Shown: in pieces, positions 6,575 through 15,435 of the stretch
Layout: the number at the start of each line of letters is the position of its first letter
How positions within the stretch are numbered: position 1 is the stretch's first letter
Origin: an uncultured Varibaculum sp.
GTDB taxonomy: Bacteria > Actinomycetota > Actinomycetes > Actinomycetales > Actinomycetaceae
Reading direction: 5' to 3'
DNA length: 18,379 nucleotides
Assembly (NCBI RefSeq): GCF_902489465.1
Contig: NZ_CABTZZ010000035.1
Coordinates: forward strand, 1-18,379
Position numbers and translations under genes: made by a program
Notes under the pieces: generated by a model
Told to the model about the DNA's origin: nothing
What the model saw: only the letters and a program-made list of their open reading frames with translations
Databases searched by the model: none

Positions 6575-8002
6575 TTATTTAAATTCCAGATGTTTGCCGG
6601 CGAAAGCGGTGCGAATGCGCGCGATCTGCTCTTCGGCGGATTGCAACTGCCGCGCGACCTGCGCGGGCGCAGTTCCTCCCCGTCCGGCGCGGGCACGCAC
6701 CGATCCAGCAGGGCTGAGCACTTCCCGCACTTCAGGAGTTAATAGCGGGTCGATGGCGGCGAATTGTTCGTCACTCAAATCTGCTAGTTCTATCCCGTTT
6801 TCTTCACATTCCCGCACGCAGGCTCCGGATACTTCATGTGCTTGCCGAAACGGCATACCCCGCGCCACTAGCCACTCGGCAATATCGGTGGCCAGCGAAA
6901 ACCCTTGGGGCGCGAGTTCTTCTAGCCGGGCATAGTCAATCTTCATAGTGGCGATCATGCCGCTGACTGCTGGAAGTAATACCTCTAAAGTATCAACCTG
7001 GTCAAAGACTGGTTCTTTATCTTCTTGTAGGTCACGAGCATAGGCAAAAGGTAGACCTTTGAGTACTGTCAGCAGACCGGTTAAGTCCCCTATCATGCGA
7101 CCGGCTTTACCGCGCGCCAATTCTGCCACGTCGGGATTTTTCTTTTGCGGCATGATTGATGAACCAGTAGAGAACGCGTCATCTAAGGTGACGTAACCGA
7201 ACTCTTTGGTATTCCAGATAACGATTTCTTCTGCGAGACAGGAAATGTCGACCCCGGTCATGGCGCAGATGAACGCGAACTCGGCTACCACATCGCGGGT
7301 GGCGGTTCCGTCTATGGAGTTTTCTACTACCCGTTCAAAGGCCAGGTCTGCCCCCACTTGCACCGGGTCTAACCCCAGGGTGTTGCCCGAGAGCGCTCCG
7401 GAACCGTAGGGGCTGGTGGCGGCGCGCCGATCCCAATCCTCAAAACGCTGAATGTCTCGCAACAGCGGCCACACGTGGGCAAGTAACTGGTGGGCTAGCA
7501 ATACCGGCTGGGCGTGCTGCATATGGGTGCGTCCTGGCATTACCGTATCTCCAGCGGCTTTCGCTTGGCTCAAAAGCGCTTCGACTACCTCGATGACGCG
7601 CTCGGATAGGGCGCGTGCCTGGTTTCGCAGATACATCCGGATGAGGGTGGCGATCTGGTCGTTGCGGCTACGTCCAGCGCGCAGTTTCCCCCCTAAATGC
7701 TCGCCAGCCTCAATCAATAGCCCCCGCTCTAAGGCGGTATGCACGTCCTCGTCAGCGGGGTCGGGGGTGAAGGCACCGCTTTTAACTTTTTCTTCCAGCC
7801 GTCCCAAAGCCGCCAGCATTTGCGATAGTTCTTCGCTGTCTATCAGGCCGGCTCCTGCGAGCGCTCGAGCATGGGCGCGCGAGCCGGCTAAATCGTAGAG
7901 AGCCAGGCGCCAATCGAAATGGGTGGATACTGAAAGTGCCGCTAATGCTTGGGAAGGCTCTCCTGAAAAGCGTCCTCCCCATAGCGATACCTGTTCGCTC
8001 AT
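6575..8002 (-). CDS. argH: Argininosuccinate lyase
   Basis: Catalyses the last step of arginine synthesis, splitting argininosuccinate into arginine and fumarate; a cytoplasmic homotetramer of the fumarase/aspartase superfamily. At 475 residues it has standard length. Visible are AGRSRNDQ near 109-116, the catalytic-base region GRTHMQHAQP around 157-166, and the family signature GSSIMPQKKNPD at 280-291, which contains the mobile-loop serine. It is the last gene of the arginine operon, starting 2 nt after argG ends. Its own ribosome site is weak, so translation is probably coupled to argG. A structured element lies immediately downstream. Confidence 0.98.
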   Translation of the reverse strand: MSEQVSLWGGRFSGEPSQALAALSVSTHFDWRLALYDLAGSRAHARALAGAGLIDSEELSQMLAALGRLEEKVKSGAFTPDPADEDVHTALERGLLIEAGEHLGGKLRAGRSRNDQIATLIRMYLRNQARALSERVIEVVEALLSQAKAAGDTVMPGRTHMQHAQPVLLAHQLLAHVWPLLRDIQRFEDWDRRAATSPYGSGALSGNTLGLDPVQVGADLAFERVVENSIDGTATRDVVAEFAFICAMTGVDISCLAEEIVIWNTKEFGYVTLDDAFSTGSSIMPQKKNPDVAELARGKAGRMIGDLTGLLTVLKGLPFAYARDLQEDKEPVFDQVDTLEVLLPAVSGMIATMKIDYARLEELAPQGFSLATDIAEWLVARGMPFRQAHEVSGACVRECEENGIELADLSDEQFAAIDPLLTPEVREVLSPAGSVRARAGRGGTAPAQVARQLQSAEEQIARIRTAFAGKHLEFK

Positions 8003-8004
8003 AG

Positions 8005-9213
8005 TTATTTCTTGCTTTCTTTTTGTTCCCGCGCGGCTGCTAACTGGGTTGATAGCCCATAGATTCCGATAAATCCGCGCGAGAGGGACTGGTCAAAGCT
8101 GTCTCCTGAATCGTAAGTCGCCAGGTTGAAGTCATACAAGCCGACCGCAGAGCGCCGCCCATCAACTACTGCCCGCCCGCCGTGCAGAATCATCCGAATA
8201 TCGCCGGTAACATATTTTTGACTGTCTTCTACGAAAGCATCTAACGAACCTTTGAGCGGCGAATACCATTGCCCCTCATAAACTAGTTCTGACCAGCGTT
8301 GTTCTACTTGCCGTTTGAAGCGTCCTTGTTCGCGCTCTAGGGTCAGGTTTTCCAGGTTTTGGTGGGCGATAATCAGCGCTACTGCCCCGGGAGCCTCGTA
8401 GATTTCCCGCGACTTAATCCCGACCAGGCGGTCTTCCACCATATCTAGGCGACCTACCCCTTGGGCTCCTGCCCGGCGGTTCATTTCCTGAATGATTTCT
8501 AGGGGCGACATTTTTTGCCCGTCCACAGCTACCGGCACGCCCTCTGCAAAACTAATAACTACCTGGTCAGGAACCGGCGGATAGGCGGGGTCATCGGTGT
8601 AAACATACACGTCTTTAGTAGGCGGATTCCATAGATCCTCTAGATACCCGGTTTCTACTGCGCGCCCCCACACGTTCTGGTCGATGGAGAAGGGGTTATG
8701 TTTGGTGGTTTCAATCGGGAGTTCGTGTTCTTCGGCGTATTTAATCGCCACGTCCCGGGTGAGTGCCAGGTCTCGTACCGGGGAGATGCATTTAATCTCC
8801 GGGTTTTGGCTGGTAAGTGATACCTCAAAGCGCACCTGGTCGTTTCCTTTTCCGGTGCAACCGTGAGCTACGGTATCGGCACCAAAGTCTTTCGCTACTT
8901 TTACCAGGTGTTTACAGATTAGCGGGCGAGAAAGCGCCGATACCAGGGGGTATTGATCCATATATAGGCCGTTGGCTTTGATTGCCGGCAGGCAATACTC
9001 TTCTGCGAACTCATCCTTAGCGTCGGCCACATAGGCATCGACTGCCCCGCAGTCGAGGGCGCGCTGGCGGATTACCTCCAGGTCTTCCCCGCCCTGCCCT
9101 ACGTCAACGGCGCAGGCGATCACCTCTTTACCGGTTTGTTCCCCAATCCAGCCGATGGCTACCGAAGTGTCTAATCCGCCCGAATATGCCAGTACTACCC
9201 GATCTTTACTCAT
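8005..9213 (-). CDS. argG: Argininosuccinate synthase
   Basis: Joins citrulline and aspartate with ATP to form argininosuccinate, the penultimate arginine step. The 402 residues match the family. The N-terminal ATP pyrophosphatase loop reads SGGLDTS at 11-17, followed by typical segments such as DVGQGGEDLE (about 38-47) and AHGCTGKGNDQVRFE (about 115-129). The ATG has an AAGGAG ribosome site overlapping the end of argD, with a 2-nt intergenic gap. In many actinobacteria argF and argR separate argD from argG; here they directly abut, so citrulline must come from an OTC encoded elsewhere. Confidence 0.98.
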   Translation of the reverse strand: MSKDRVVLAYSGGLDTSVAIGWIGEQTGKEVIACAVDVGQGGEDLEVIRQRALDCGAVDAYVADAKDEFAEEYCLPAIKANGLYMDQYPLVSALSRPLICKHLVKVAKDFGADTVAHGCTGKGNDQVRFEVSLTSQNPEIKCISPVRDLALTRDVAIKYAEEHELPIETTKHNPFSIDQNVWGRAVETGYLEDLWNPPTKDVYVYTDDPAYPPVPDQVVISFAEGVPVAVDGQKMSPLEIIQEMNRRAGAQGVGRLDMVEDRLVGIKSREIYEAPGAVALIIAHQNLENLTLEREQGRFKRQVEQRWSELVYEGQWYSPLKGSLDAFVEDSQKYVTGDIRMILHGGRAVVDGRRSAVGLYDFNLATYDSGDSFDQSLSRGFIGIYGLSTQLAAAREQKESKK

Positions 9214-9215
9214 GG

Positions 9216-10463
9216 TTATTCTCCTTTTTCTAGGTCTAGTTCTACCTGCAGCAGCGCTTCCTTTAACGCCGGAATCAGGGTTTTCGCTTCGCTAAGTTCA
9301 ATAATTAGGGGTGGAGCTAGGCGAATAATGTTCGCTGCCGGGGCGTTGACGATAAACCCGGCTTTAAATAGCTCTGTTGCCAGCTGGGGGGCAATATTTT
9401 TTTCGAGGACGAGGCCGCGTAGCAGCCCCTGTCCGCGCGTCTCCTTGATCCCCGGGATTTCAGCCTCGGCAATCGCCTGCATCCAGGCGTCCCCAACTTT
9501 AGCGGCGCGGGCCGGCAAATCCAGTTCCTCCATCAGGGCGATAGTGCGCGCCACTACCGCACTTACCAGCGGGTTTCCCCCGAAAGTGGTGCCGTGACTT
9601 CCCGGTTTTAGGGCAGTGGCGGCACGTTCGTTCATGGCTACACACGCCCCGACCGGCACTCCCGCACCTAAGCCTTTAGCTAAAGTCACCACGTCCGGAA
9701 TTATTTCTTTCCCATCATGACAGATTCCCTGGTGGGCGAGCCATTTTCCGCATCTACCCATCCCGGTTTGGACTTCGTCAAAAACCAGCAACGCTCCGGC
9801 GCGGTCTGCCAGCCTTCGCGCGGCCGCTAATAGTTCGGGCGCTAGCGGGATTACTCCGGCTTCTCCTTGCAGGGGTTCTAGGAAAATCGCGGATACACCC
9901 TCTGGGTCTACTGCCTCAATTCCCGCTACCGTGGCTGCTACAAACTCGGTAGGCCCCACGAAGGGAGCGAAGGGTTCGCGGTAGTGCTCCTTATAGGTTA
10001 GCGATAGTGACCCCAAGGTACGTCCGTGAAATGCGCCTTTTAGCGCAATCGCGCGCCCTCCCGGCCGGGCGGCTAACGCCATTTTCAAGGCGGCTTCATT
10101 GGCTTCGGTGCCTGAGTTTACGAATAGCACTCGCGCCTGGGTGGTGATTTCTGCCTGTATCTCGCTATCCCACCCTGCGGCACAAATTCTTTTGACTGCT
10201 TGCGCGGCCTCTACCTGCTGCGGGGTAGTGAAAAAGTTGGAGACGTGAGTAAAGCGGTTGGCTTGCTCGTGAATAGTTTTCACGATTTCGGGATGAGCAT
10301 ATCCGAGGGCGTTAACGGCGATTCCGCCCAGTAAATCTAGGTATTCTTTACCGTCTGTATCCCACACCCGGATACCTTGGCCGTGGGTAAAACAGGCCTG
10401 CGGCTGTCCGAATACCCCTAATAGGTTTTCTTGGTAGACGCTGATCCATTCAGAGTTAGTCAT
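9216..10463 (-). CDS. argD: Acetylornithine aminotransferase
   Basis: A PLP-dependent class III aminotransferase that converts N-acetylglutamate semialdehyde to N-acetylornithine with glutamate; related enzymes also act as succinyl-diaminopimelate aminotransferase. It has 415 residues. Visible are SGTEAN at 117-122 (phosphate contact), FHGRT near 145-149, the Asp229-Glu230 pair in VFDEVQTGMG and the PLP-binding Lys263 in TLAKGLGAGVPVG. The ATG overlaps argB by 8 nt and is preceded by GGGAG, so the two are translationally coupled. The gene is squarely inside the arginine operon, which favours the arginine role over GABA or ornithine aminotransferase alternatives. Confidence 0.95.
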   Translation of the reverse strand: MTNSEWISVYQENLLGVFGQPQACFTHGQGIRVWDTDGKEYLDLLGGIAVNALGYAHPEIVKTIHEQANRFTHVSNFFTTPQQVEAAQAVKRICAAGWDSEIQAEITTQARVLFVNSGTEANEAALKMALAARPGGRAIALKGAFHGRTLGSLSLTYKEHYREPFAPFVGPTEFVAATVAGIEAVDPEGVSAIFLEPLQGEAGVIPLAPELLAAARRLADRAGALLVFDEVQTGMGRCGKWLAHQGICHDGKEIIPDVVTLAKGLGAGVPVGACVAMNERAATALKPGSHGTTFGGNPLVSAVVARTIALMEELDLPARAAKVGDAWMQAIAEAEIPGIKETRGQGLLRGLVLEKNIAPQLATELFKAGFIVNAPAANIIRLAPPLIIELSEAKTLIPALKEALLQVELDLEKGE

Positions 10464-11352
10464 GGCTATCTCCCATCACCATAGTTCCAAATCCGGTATC
10501 GGTGAAGATTTCTAGCAGCATCGAGTGCGGCACCCTCCCATCAATAATGGTGGCACGGGGTACTCCCTGTTCACAGGCTTGGATACAGGCTTGCACTTTG
10601 GGGCGCATTCCCGCTTCCAAGGTAGGCAGCAGTTCCGCGGCCTCGCTCGCCCGCAGCTGCGAAATCCGACTATCCGGGTCTGGCCAGTTGCGATATAGTC
10701 CTTTCACATCGGTGAGGACGATTAGTTTCTTAGCCCCAATGGCTCCTGCGACTGCGGCGGCCGCCAAATCTGCGTTGATATTTAATACCTGCGTGGGGTT
10801 GTCTTGGTTTACCGCAATGGAGGAAACCACCGGGATACGCCCCGATTGCAGTAAATCTTCTATCGGCCCGGGATCTACGGCGGTTACTTTACCCACTAGC
10901 CCCAGGTCGACGGGTTTTCCGTCTACTGCCGCCCCTTGTTTTTGGGCACGTAAAAACGCTCCGTCCTCGCCAGAAATCCCGATTGCCGCGATGGAGGATT
11001 CGTTGAGTAACGAAACCAGTTCGCGCTGCACGGTCCCGGTCAGTACCATGCGCACGACTTTCATTACTTCGGGGCTGGTGACCCGCAGTCCGGAAACAAA
11101 GGGGGCTGCAATCCCCAGGGTTTTCAGCATGGAGTTGATTTGCGGGCCACCCCCATGCACGACAACCGGTTCAATCCCCCATTCATGCAGGAAACTTACA
11201 TCCTGGGCGAAAGCGGCTTTTAGTTTTTCAGATATCATGGCGTTTCCGCCGTATTTAATCACGATCCGCGAGCCGGAGTATTCGCGCAGCCACGGCAAGG
11301 TTTCTAGCAGCACCCCGGCTTTGTCCCAGGCTGATAAATGTTCTGTACTCAT
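10456..11352 (-). CDS. argB: Acetylglutamate kinase
   Basis: Phosphorylates N-acetylglutamate with ATP, usually the controlled step of the pathway. It has 298 residues. The amino-acid kinase fold is shown by IKYGGNAM (from Lys33), VVVHGGGPQI around 63-72, and the C-terminal nucleotide region with LIVLTDVKGLY. About 25 residues precede the first strand and include a helix (KAGVLLETLPWLREY). An N-terminal helix of this kind is typical of the hexameric, arginine-inhibited form, so feedback inhibition is a reasonable inference. The ATG overlaps the argJ stop (ATGA) and has no strong ribosome site, implying coupling to argJ. Confidence 0.97.
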   Translation of the reverse strand: MSTEHLSAWDKAGVLLETLPWLREYSGSRIVIKYGGNAMISEKLKAAFAQDVSFLHEWGIEPVVVHGGGPQINSMLKTLGIAAPFVSGLRVTSPEVMKVVRMVLTGTVQRELVSLLNESSIAAIGISGEDGAFLRAQKQGAAVDGKPVDLGLVGKVTAVDPGPIEDLLQSGRIPVVSSIAVNQDNPTQVLNINADLAAAAVAGAIGAKKLIVLTDVKGLYRNWPDPDSRISQLRASEAAELLPTLEAGMRPKVQACIQACEQGVPRATIIDGRVPHSMLLEIFTDTGFGTMVMGDSHD

Positions 11353-12530
11353 GATGAATAGTCCGCGTTGATGTGAATATATTCGTGGGTAAGGTCGTTG
11401 GTCAGTACGCTGGCCTGGGCGTTTCCGGCTCCCAGGCGCACCTCTAAATGCACGTCACGGCTTTCAAAGGGAACGTCTTGCCGGTTTCCCCAAGCGGCGC
11501 CGTTTTTACAAACTTGCACCCCGTTGAACAGTACCGATACCGCGCTCGGGTCGTAGGGGCAGACGCTTTCGGGTACGGTGCCCAGTTCGGAAACGATTCT
11601 GCCCCAGTTGGGGTCACACCCGGAGATAGCGGTTTTTACCAGGTTTGAGCGGGAAATGGTTTTCGCGGCGATTAAAGCCCCAGCTTCGCTTTCGGCCTCG
11701 GTAACCGCAATCTCTACCGTATGCTGCGCTCCTTCCGCATCGTCGGCGAGTTTCCGTGCCAACTGGGCGCAGGTTTCAGTCAGCGCCGCGGTAAATCCGC
11801 TGGGGGCTTTTCCGCTTTCCCCGGAGGCCAGCAAAAGTACAGTGTCGTTGGTGGACATGCAGCCATCGGAATCTAGCCGGTTAAAGGTTTTCGCGCAGGC
11901 AAGTTCTAGAGCCTTTTGGGCAGTTTCAGCATCGAGGAGCGCGTCAGTGGTGATTACACAAAGCATCGTAGCTAGGGCGGGAGCAAGCATTCCTGCCCCT
12001 TTCGCCATTCCTCCGATTTGATAACCTTCAGCCTGCAGGTGAACGGTTTTAGGTTCGTTATCGGTGGTGAGAATAGCCCAGGAGGCATCTGCGCCGCCCT
12101 CTTTAGATAGGCTCGCGGCAGCGCTTTCAATCCCGGAGAGCATTTTGTCCATCGGCAGGGGTGTCCCAATCATTCCGGTGGAGCACACTAAAACTTCTCG
12201 CGGATCGATTTCGAGAGCCTTTGCGACTGCCTTGGCACTGGCAACCGTATCTTTAAGACCGTTTTCCCCGGTACAGGCGTTGGCGCTGCCCGAGTTTAAC
12301 ACCACCGCGCGCATTCCACTCGCACCTTTTGCGAGGACAGCCCGCGAGTATAGTACGGGGGCGGCGGCGAAACGGTTGGAGGTGAATACCCCAGCGGCTA
12401 CTGGGTTTTTCCCGGTGTTGAGGACGAGCGCTAGATCTTTACGTCCTTTGCGGCGCATTCCGGAGGCGATTCCGCAGGCTTTGAATCCGGGTACGCTGGT
12501 TACGCCTTGGAGGCTTTTATCTTTTTTCAC
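11349..12530 (-). CDS. argJ: Glutamate N-acetyltransferase (ArgJ)
   Basis: Transfers acetyl from N-acetylornithine to glutamate, closing the acetyl cycle; some members also use acetyl-CoA for the first step. The 393-residue precursor cleaves itself at the ATML motif, with Thr188 as the new N-terminal nucleophile in GAGMLAPALATML. STGMIGTPL (about 117-125) and the C-terminal NDLTHEYIHINADYSS are typical of the family. The start is GTG, overlapping the argC stop as GTGA, with GGAG 7 nt upstream. No argA or argE is in the window, consistent with the cyclic pathway. Whether the enzyme is mono- or bifunctional cannot be read from sequence. Confidence 0.97.
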   Translation of the reverse strand: MKKDKSLQGVTSVPGFKACGIASGMRRKGRKDLALVLNTGKNPVAAGVFTSNRFAAAPVLYSRAVLAKGASGMRAVVLNSGSANACTGENGLKDTVASAKAVAKALEIDPREVLVCSTGMIGTPLPMDKMLSGIESAAASLSKEGGADASWAILTTDNEPKTVHLQAEGYQIGGMAKGAGMLAPALATMLCVITTDALLDAETAQKALELACAKTFNRLDSDGCMSTNDTVLLLASGESGKAPSGFTAALTETCAQLARKLADDAEGAQHTVEIAVTEAESEAGALIAAKTISRSNLVKTAISGCDPNWGRIVSELGTVPESVCPYDPSAVSVLFNGVQVCKNGAAWGNRQDVPFESRDVHLEVRLGAGNAQASVLTNDLTHEYIHINADYSS

Positions 12531-13585
12531 GGGGCAACTCCAATCTGGTTGATGCCGGTATATTCGTCTAGTCCGAGGGCAAGGTTGGCTGATTGCACTG
12601 CGGCTTGCGCGGTTCCTTTTCCTAGGTTATCCAGGGCACTAAGGGCGATTATTTTTCCGGACCGTTTATCTAATGCCACCTGTACCTGCACGTTTGCACT
12701 GCCGGTCACTGCTTGGGTTTGTGGCCAGATACCGGGGTCAAGTACCTGTATAAGGTTTTCTTCCTGATAAAAATCCTGGTAGAGGGCGTGTAGCTGCTCG
12801 GTGGTAGTTTTTCCAGTCGCAGCGGCACTCACGGTTGCCAGGATTCCCCGCGACATGGGTACTAACACTGGAGTGAGGGTAATTTTATAGTCCTCGGGGT
12901 TGTTTCCACTGCTAACCGCAAAGTTTTGCGCGATTTCGGGAATGTGGCGATGGGTTCCGCCTACCGCATAGGGCTGGGCATTCCCCAGGGCAGCGGTGGC
13001 TAATAGGTGCGGTTTTAGGGATTTTCCGGCTCCGGAATAGCCCACCGCTAAAGTGGCGACAATATCGTTTGGGTCAATTAATCCGGCAGCTACCAGAGGT
13101 TGAAAAGCGAAGGTAACAGCAGTTACGTTGCATCCGGGAACCGCGATCTGCTGGGCGCCGGCCAGCTGTTCGCGCTGTGAAGGCCCGCAAGCACACCTAA
13201 GTTCGGGCATTCCATAGGTCCAGGCCGGGCAATATTCGCCGCCATAGTAACTGTCCCAGGCTGCTTTAGAGGTGAGCCGATGGTCGGCCCCGCAATCTAC
13301 CAATAGGCTTTCTACCCCGGCAGCGCGCAGTTGCGCTGCTATTTTCCCGGATTGTCCATGAGGTAGCGCCAGGAAAATCGCGGCGTTTTCTTTTAGCGCC
13401 ACCGGGTCTACTGCTTTTAATTCTTGCTTGGCTAATTGGGGAAGTTGGGGATGAAACTCCCCTAGTTTTTTACCTACTGAGGAGGACGCGCATAGCTGAT
13501 CGACCTCGAAATTGGGGTGGGCAGCTACTATCCGCAGGATTTCTCCTCCCGCAAATCCGCTTGCACCAACAATTGAAACCTTCAT
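12527..13585 (-). CDS. argC: N-acetyl-gamma-glutamyl-phosphate reductase
   Basis: Reduces N-acetylglutamyl phosphate to the semialdehyde with NADPH. It has 352 residues, the usual length. The dinucleotide-binding loop GASGFAG is at 7-13, and the catalytic cysteine is Cys152 in VPGCNVTA. GTHRHIPEI further on is the conserved histidine region. It is the first gene of the arginine operon. No Shine-Dalgarno sequence precedes the ATG, and a TATAAA lies 8 nt upstream, so the mRNA is probably leaderless. The start is nonetheless secure because MKVSIVGASG is the normal N-terminus of the family. ArgR-box-like dyads overlap the promoter. Confidence 0.97.
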   Translation of the reverse strand: MKVSIVGASGFAGGEILRIVAAHPNFEVDQLCASSSVGKKLGEFHPQLPQLAKQELKAVDPVALKENAAIFLALPHGQSGKIAAQLRAAGVESLLVDCGADHRLTSKAAWDSYYGGEYCPAWTYGMPELRCACGPSQREQLAGAQQIAVPGCNVTAVTFAFQPLVAAGLIDPNDIVATLAVGYSGAGKSLKPHLLATAALGNAQPYAVGGTHRHIPEIAQNFAVSSGNNPEDYKITLTPVLVPMSRGILATVSAAATGKTTTEQLHALYQDFYQEENLIQVLDPGIWPQTQAVTGSANVQVQVALDKRSGKIIALSALDNLGKGTAQAAVQSANLALGLDEYTGINQIGVAP

Positions 13586-13587
13586 AG

Positions 13588-13602
13588 TGAATATTTATAT
13601 CA
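13588..13602 (-). promoter_or_regulatory. argC -10 with second ARG-box-like dyad
   Basis: The minus strand has TATAAA (complement of 13594-13599), 8 nt before the argC ATG, placing transcription start at or next to the start codon. The same bases form an imperfect ARG-box-like dyad, TGATATAAATATTCA, with five central bases rather than the usual four. No convincing -35 consensus is seen; the expected position falls in the first ARG box. Confidence 0.55.
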
Positions 13603-13604
13603 AG

Positions 13605-13624
13605 TTATGAATAACTATACATAA
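13605..13624. promoter_or_regulatory. ARG box (ArgR operator) upstream of argC
   Basis: TTATGAATAACTATACATAA is a 20-bp near-perfect dyad matching the general ArgR consensus TGNAT-N4-ATNCA (core TGAATAACTATACA, 13608-13621). It lies 20-39 nt before the argC ATG and covers the expected -35. This suggests arginine-dependent repression by an ArgR encoded elsewhere, since argR is not in this cluster. Confidence 0.75.
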
Positions 13625-13659
13625 CCGCGAGACTCGGTTGTGAGCAGAGATACTTTTAC

Positions 13660-13697
13660 AAAAATGATCGGCAGGGAGATTACCTCCCTGCCGATCA
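13660..13697 (-). terminator. Intrinsic terminator of aceAB
   Basis: Read on minus, a 14-bp perfect stem (TGATCGGCAGGGAG with CTCCCTGCCGATCA, complements of 13684-13697 and 13665-13678) encloses a 5-nt loop and is followed by TTTTTG. It starts about 80 nt after the aceB stop and insulates the arginine operon promoter from the glyoxylate genes. Confidence 0.93.
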
Positions 13698-13776
13698 CCG
13701 GTCAGTCAGCTATTATCTGCTCCAGCCCAGGTATTCTTCCTGGAAAACCAGAGCATCAGCTCAGCTAGGTTACGAT

Positions 13777-15417
13777 CTACTCCAATTCGTTGGCATAGAC
13801 CGGAACTGTCAAAAACGTGGGGAACTCCCCTTGCATACATACTTCTTTGAAGATCCGGGCAGAACGCTCCGCCCGTTCTATACTGGCTTCATCCACCTCA
13901 GAAAGAAACTTTTCATATTCATCAGTAAAGAGTTCCTCAACGAGCTGCGGGGTAACTTTACGCCCATCATCTAGTTCACACTGGTAACGTAACCATTGCC
14001 AGATTTGGGAACGCGAGATTTCCGCAGTGGCGGCATCTTCCATCAACCCATAGATGGCAGCCGCTCCATTTCCTCCCAACCAGGAATACAGATAACGCAA
14101 CCCTACGGCAACATTGGTACGCACCCCTGCCTCAGTAATAGCACCGGGAGTGGAAGCGAAGTTGAGTAGGTCTTTGGCGGTGACATTTACGTCCTCGCGC
14201 TGCCGGTCTACCTGGTTGGGGCAATCTGGAAGGTAGCTATCGAAGACTTCGCGTACATATCCCACCATTCCCGGATGCGCCACCCAAGAACCGTCAAAAC
14301 CTGCCTCTACCTCGCGGGTCTTATCCTCACGAACCTTGCGCTCAGATTCGGCATTGACTGCCGGATCTTTAGAAGGAATAAAGGCGCTCATCCCCCCGAT
14401 CGCATGAGCTCCGCGCTGATGACAAGTCTTGACTAGCAACTCGGTATAGGAGCGCATAAACGGAACCTGCATCGTGATATCAGAACGATCCGGCAGCACC
14501 CAACTAGGACCGGAATCGCGGAACTTCTTAATCGCCGAAAAAATATAGTCCCAGCGACCCGCGTTCAACCCGGAAGAATAATCCCGTAGTTCATAGAGGA
14601 TTTCTTCCATCTCGAACACCCCCATAATGGTCTCAATCAGGCAGGTTGCCCGAATGGTGCCGTGAGGAATCCCCAGGTATTCTTCGGCGAAGCTAAACAC
14701 CTGTGCCCACAGCCGTGCCTCCAGATGGCTTTCCATTTTCGGCAGGTAGAAGTAGGGACCGCTACCCCGTTTAATCAGTTCTTTCGCGTTGTGGAAAAAA
14801 TAGAGCCCAAAGTCGGTGAGCGAACCGGACGAGGAATGCCCCCCAATCCGGATATGTTTTTCCGTCAGATGCCATCCGCGCGGACGCACAATAATGGTAG
14901 GCAGCTCGCCCTCATTTAGCTGGTAATGCTTACCATTGCCCGGATTGGTGTACTCAATGGTGCGGCGAATCGCATCATAAAGATTCACCTGTCCGCCGAT
15001 CACATTGGTGAAATGCGGAGTGTTAGCATCCTCCAGATCAGCCAACCAGCATTTCGCCCCACAGTTAAGGGCGTTGATAGTCATCTTCCGCTCGGTCGGG
15101 CCAGTAATCTCCACCCGGCGATCTTCCAAACCGGGAGCTATAGAGGCTACTTTCCAGGACTTGTCCTCGCGAATATGCTCAGTTTCTTTCAGGAAGTGCG
15201 GCAAGTAACCGTTGGCAAGACGCTGACGCCGATCGTGACGCGCCTTTAGTAACTCGGCGCGGGTAGCCCCAAATCGCAGCTGGAGCTGCCGCAGAAACTC
15301 CAAGGCTTCGTCAGTTAAAATCTCGTCAAAACGGTCAGTGAGGTTAGTCCCCGGATCTTCATGCTGGGGATACCGCACCTCGATTTTTCCTTCGGTTAAA
15401 TCAGTATGGCTGTTCAT
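13777..15417 (-). CDS. aceB: Malate synthase A
   Basis: Condenses glyoxylate with acetyl-CoA to give malate, the second glyoxylate-shunt enzyme. The 546 residues fit the A-type family (about 530-550), not the larger G type usual in corynebacteria and mycobacteria. Visible are VRPRGWHL around 177-184, the metal-ligand region IETI at 261-264, the signature GLNAGRWDYIFS at 283-294, and the catalytic-acid region GFDGSWVAHPG around 373-383 (Asp375). The ATG is preceded by AGGGA and sits 18 nt after aceA, so the two form an operon ending at a strong terminator. Confidence 0.97.
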   Translation of the reverse strand: MNSHTDLTEGKIEVRYPQHEDPGTNLTDRFDEILTDEALEFLRQLQLRFGATRAELLKARHDRRQRLANGYLPHFLKETEHIREDKSWKVASIAPGLEDRRVEITGPTERKMTINALNCGAKCWLADLEDANTPHFTNVIGGQVNLYDAIRRTIEYTNPGNGKHYQLNEGELPTIIVRPRGWHLTEKHIRIGGHSSSGSLTDFGLYFFHNAKELIKRGSGPYFYLPKMESHLEARLWAQVFSFAEEYLGIPHGTIRATCLIETIMGVFEMEEILYELRDYSSGLNAGRWDYIFSAIKKFRDSGPSWVLPDRSDITMQVPFMRSYTELLVKTCHQRGAHAIGGMSAFIPSKDPAVNAESERKVREDKTREVEAGFDGSWVAHPGMVGYVREVFDSYLPDCPNQVDRQREDVNVTAKDLLNFASTPGAITEAGVRTNVAVGLRYLYSWLGGNGAAAIYGLMEDAATAEISRSQIWQWLRYQCELDDGRKVTPQLVEELFTDEYEKFLSEVDEASIERAERSARIFKEVCMQGEFPTFLTVPVYANELE

Positions 15418-15435
15418 CGTATTATCCCTTATGGT

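Noticed and set aside
10502..11371. Long plus-strand ORF of 289 codons opposite argB, and other plus-strand ORFs inside the arg, ace and tyrS genes
   Set aside because: They are shadows of well-identified genes: composition is driven by the opposite frame, with no ribosome sites and no recognisable protein family.
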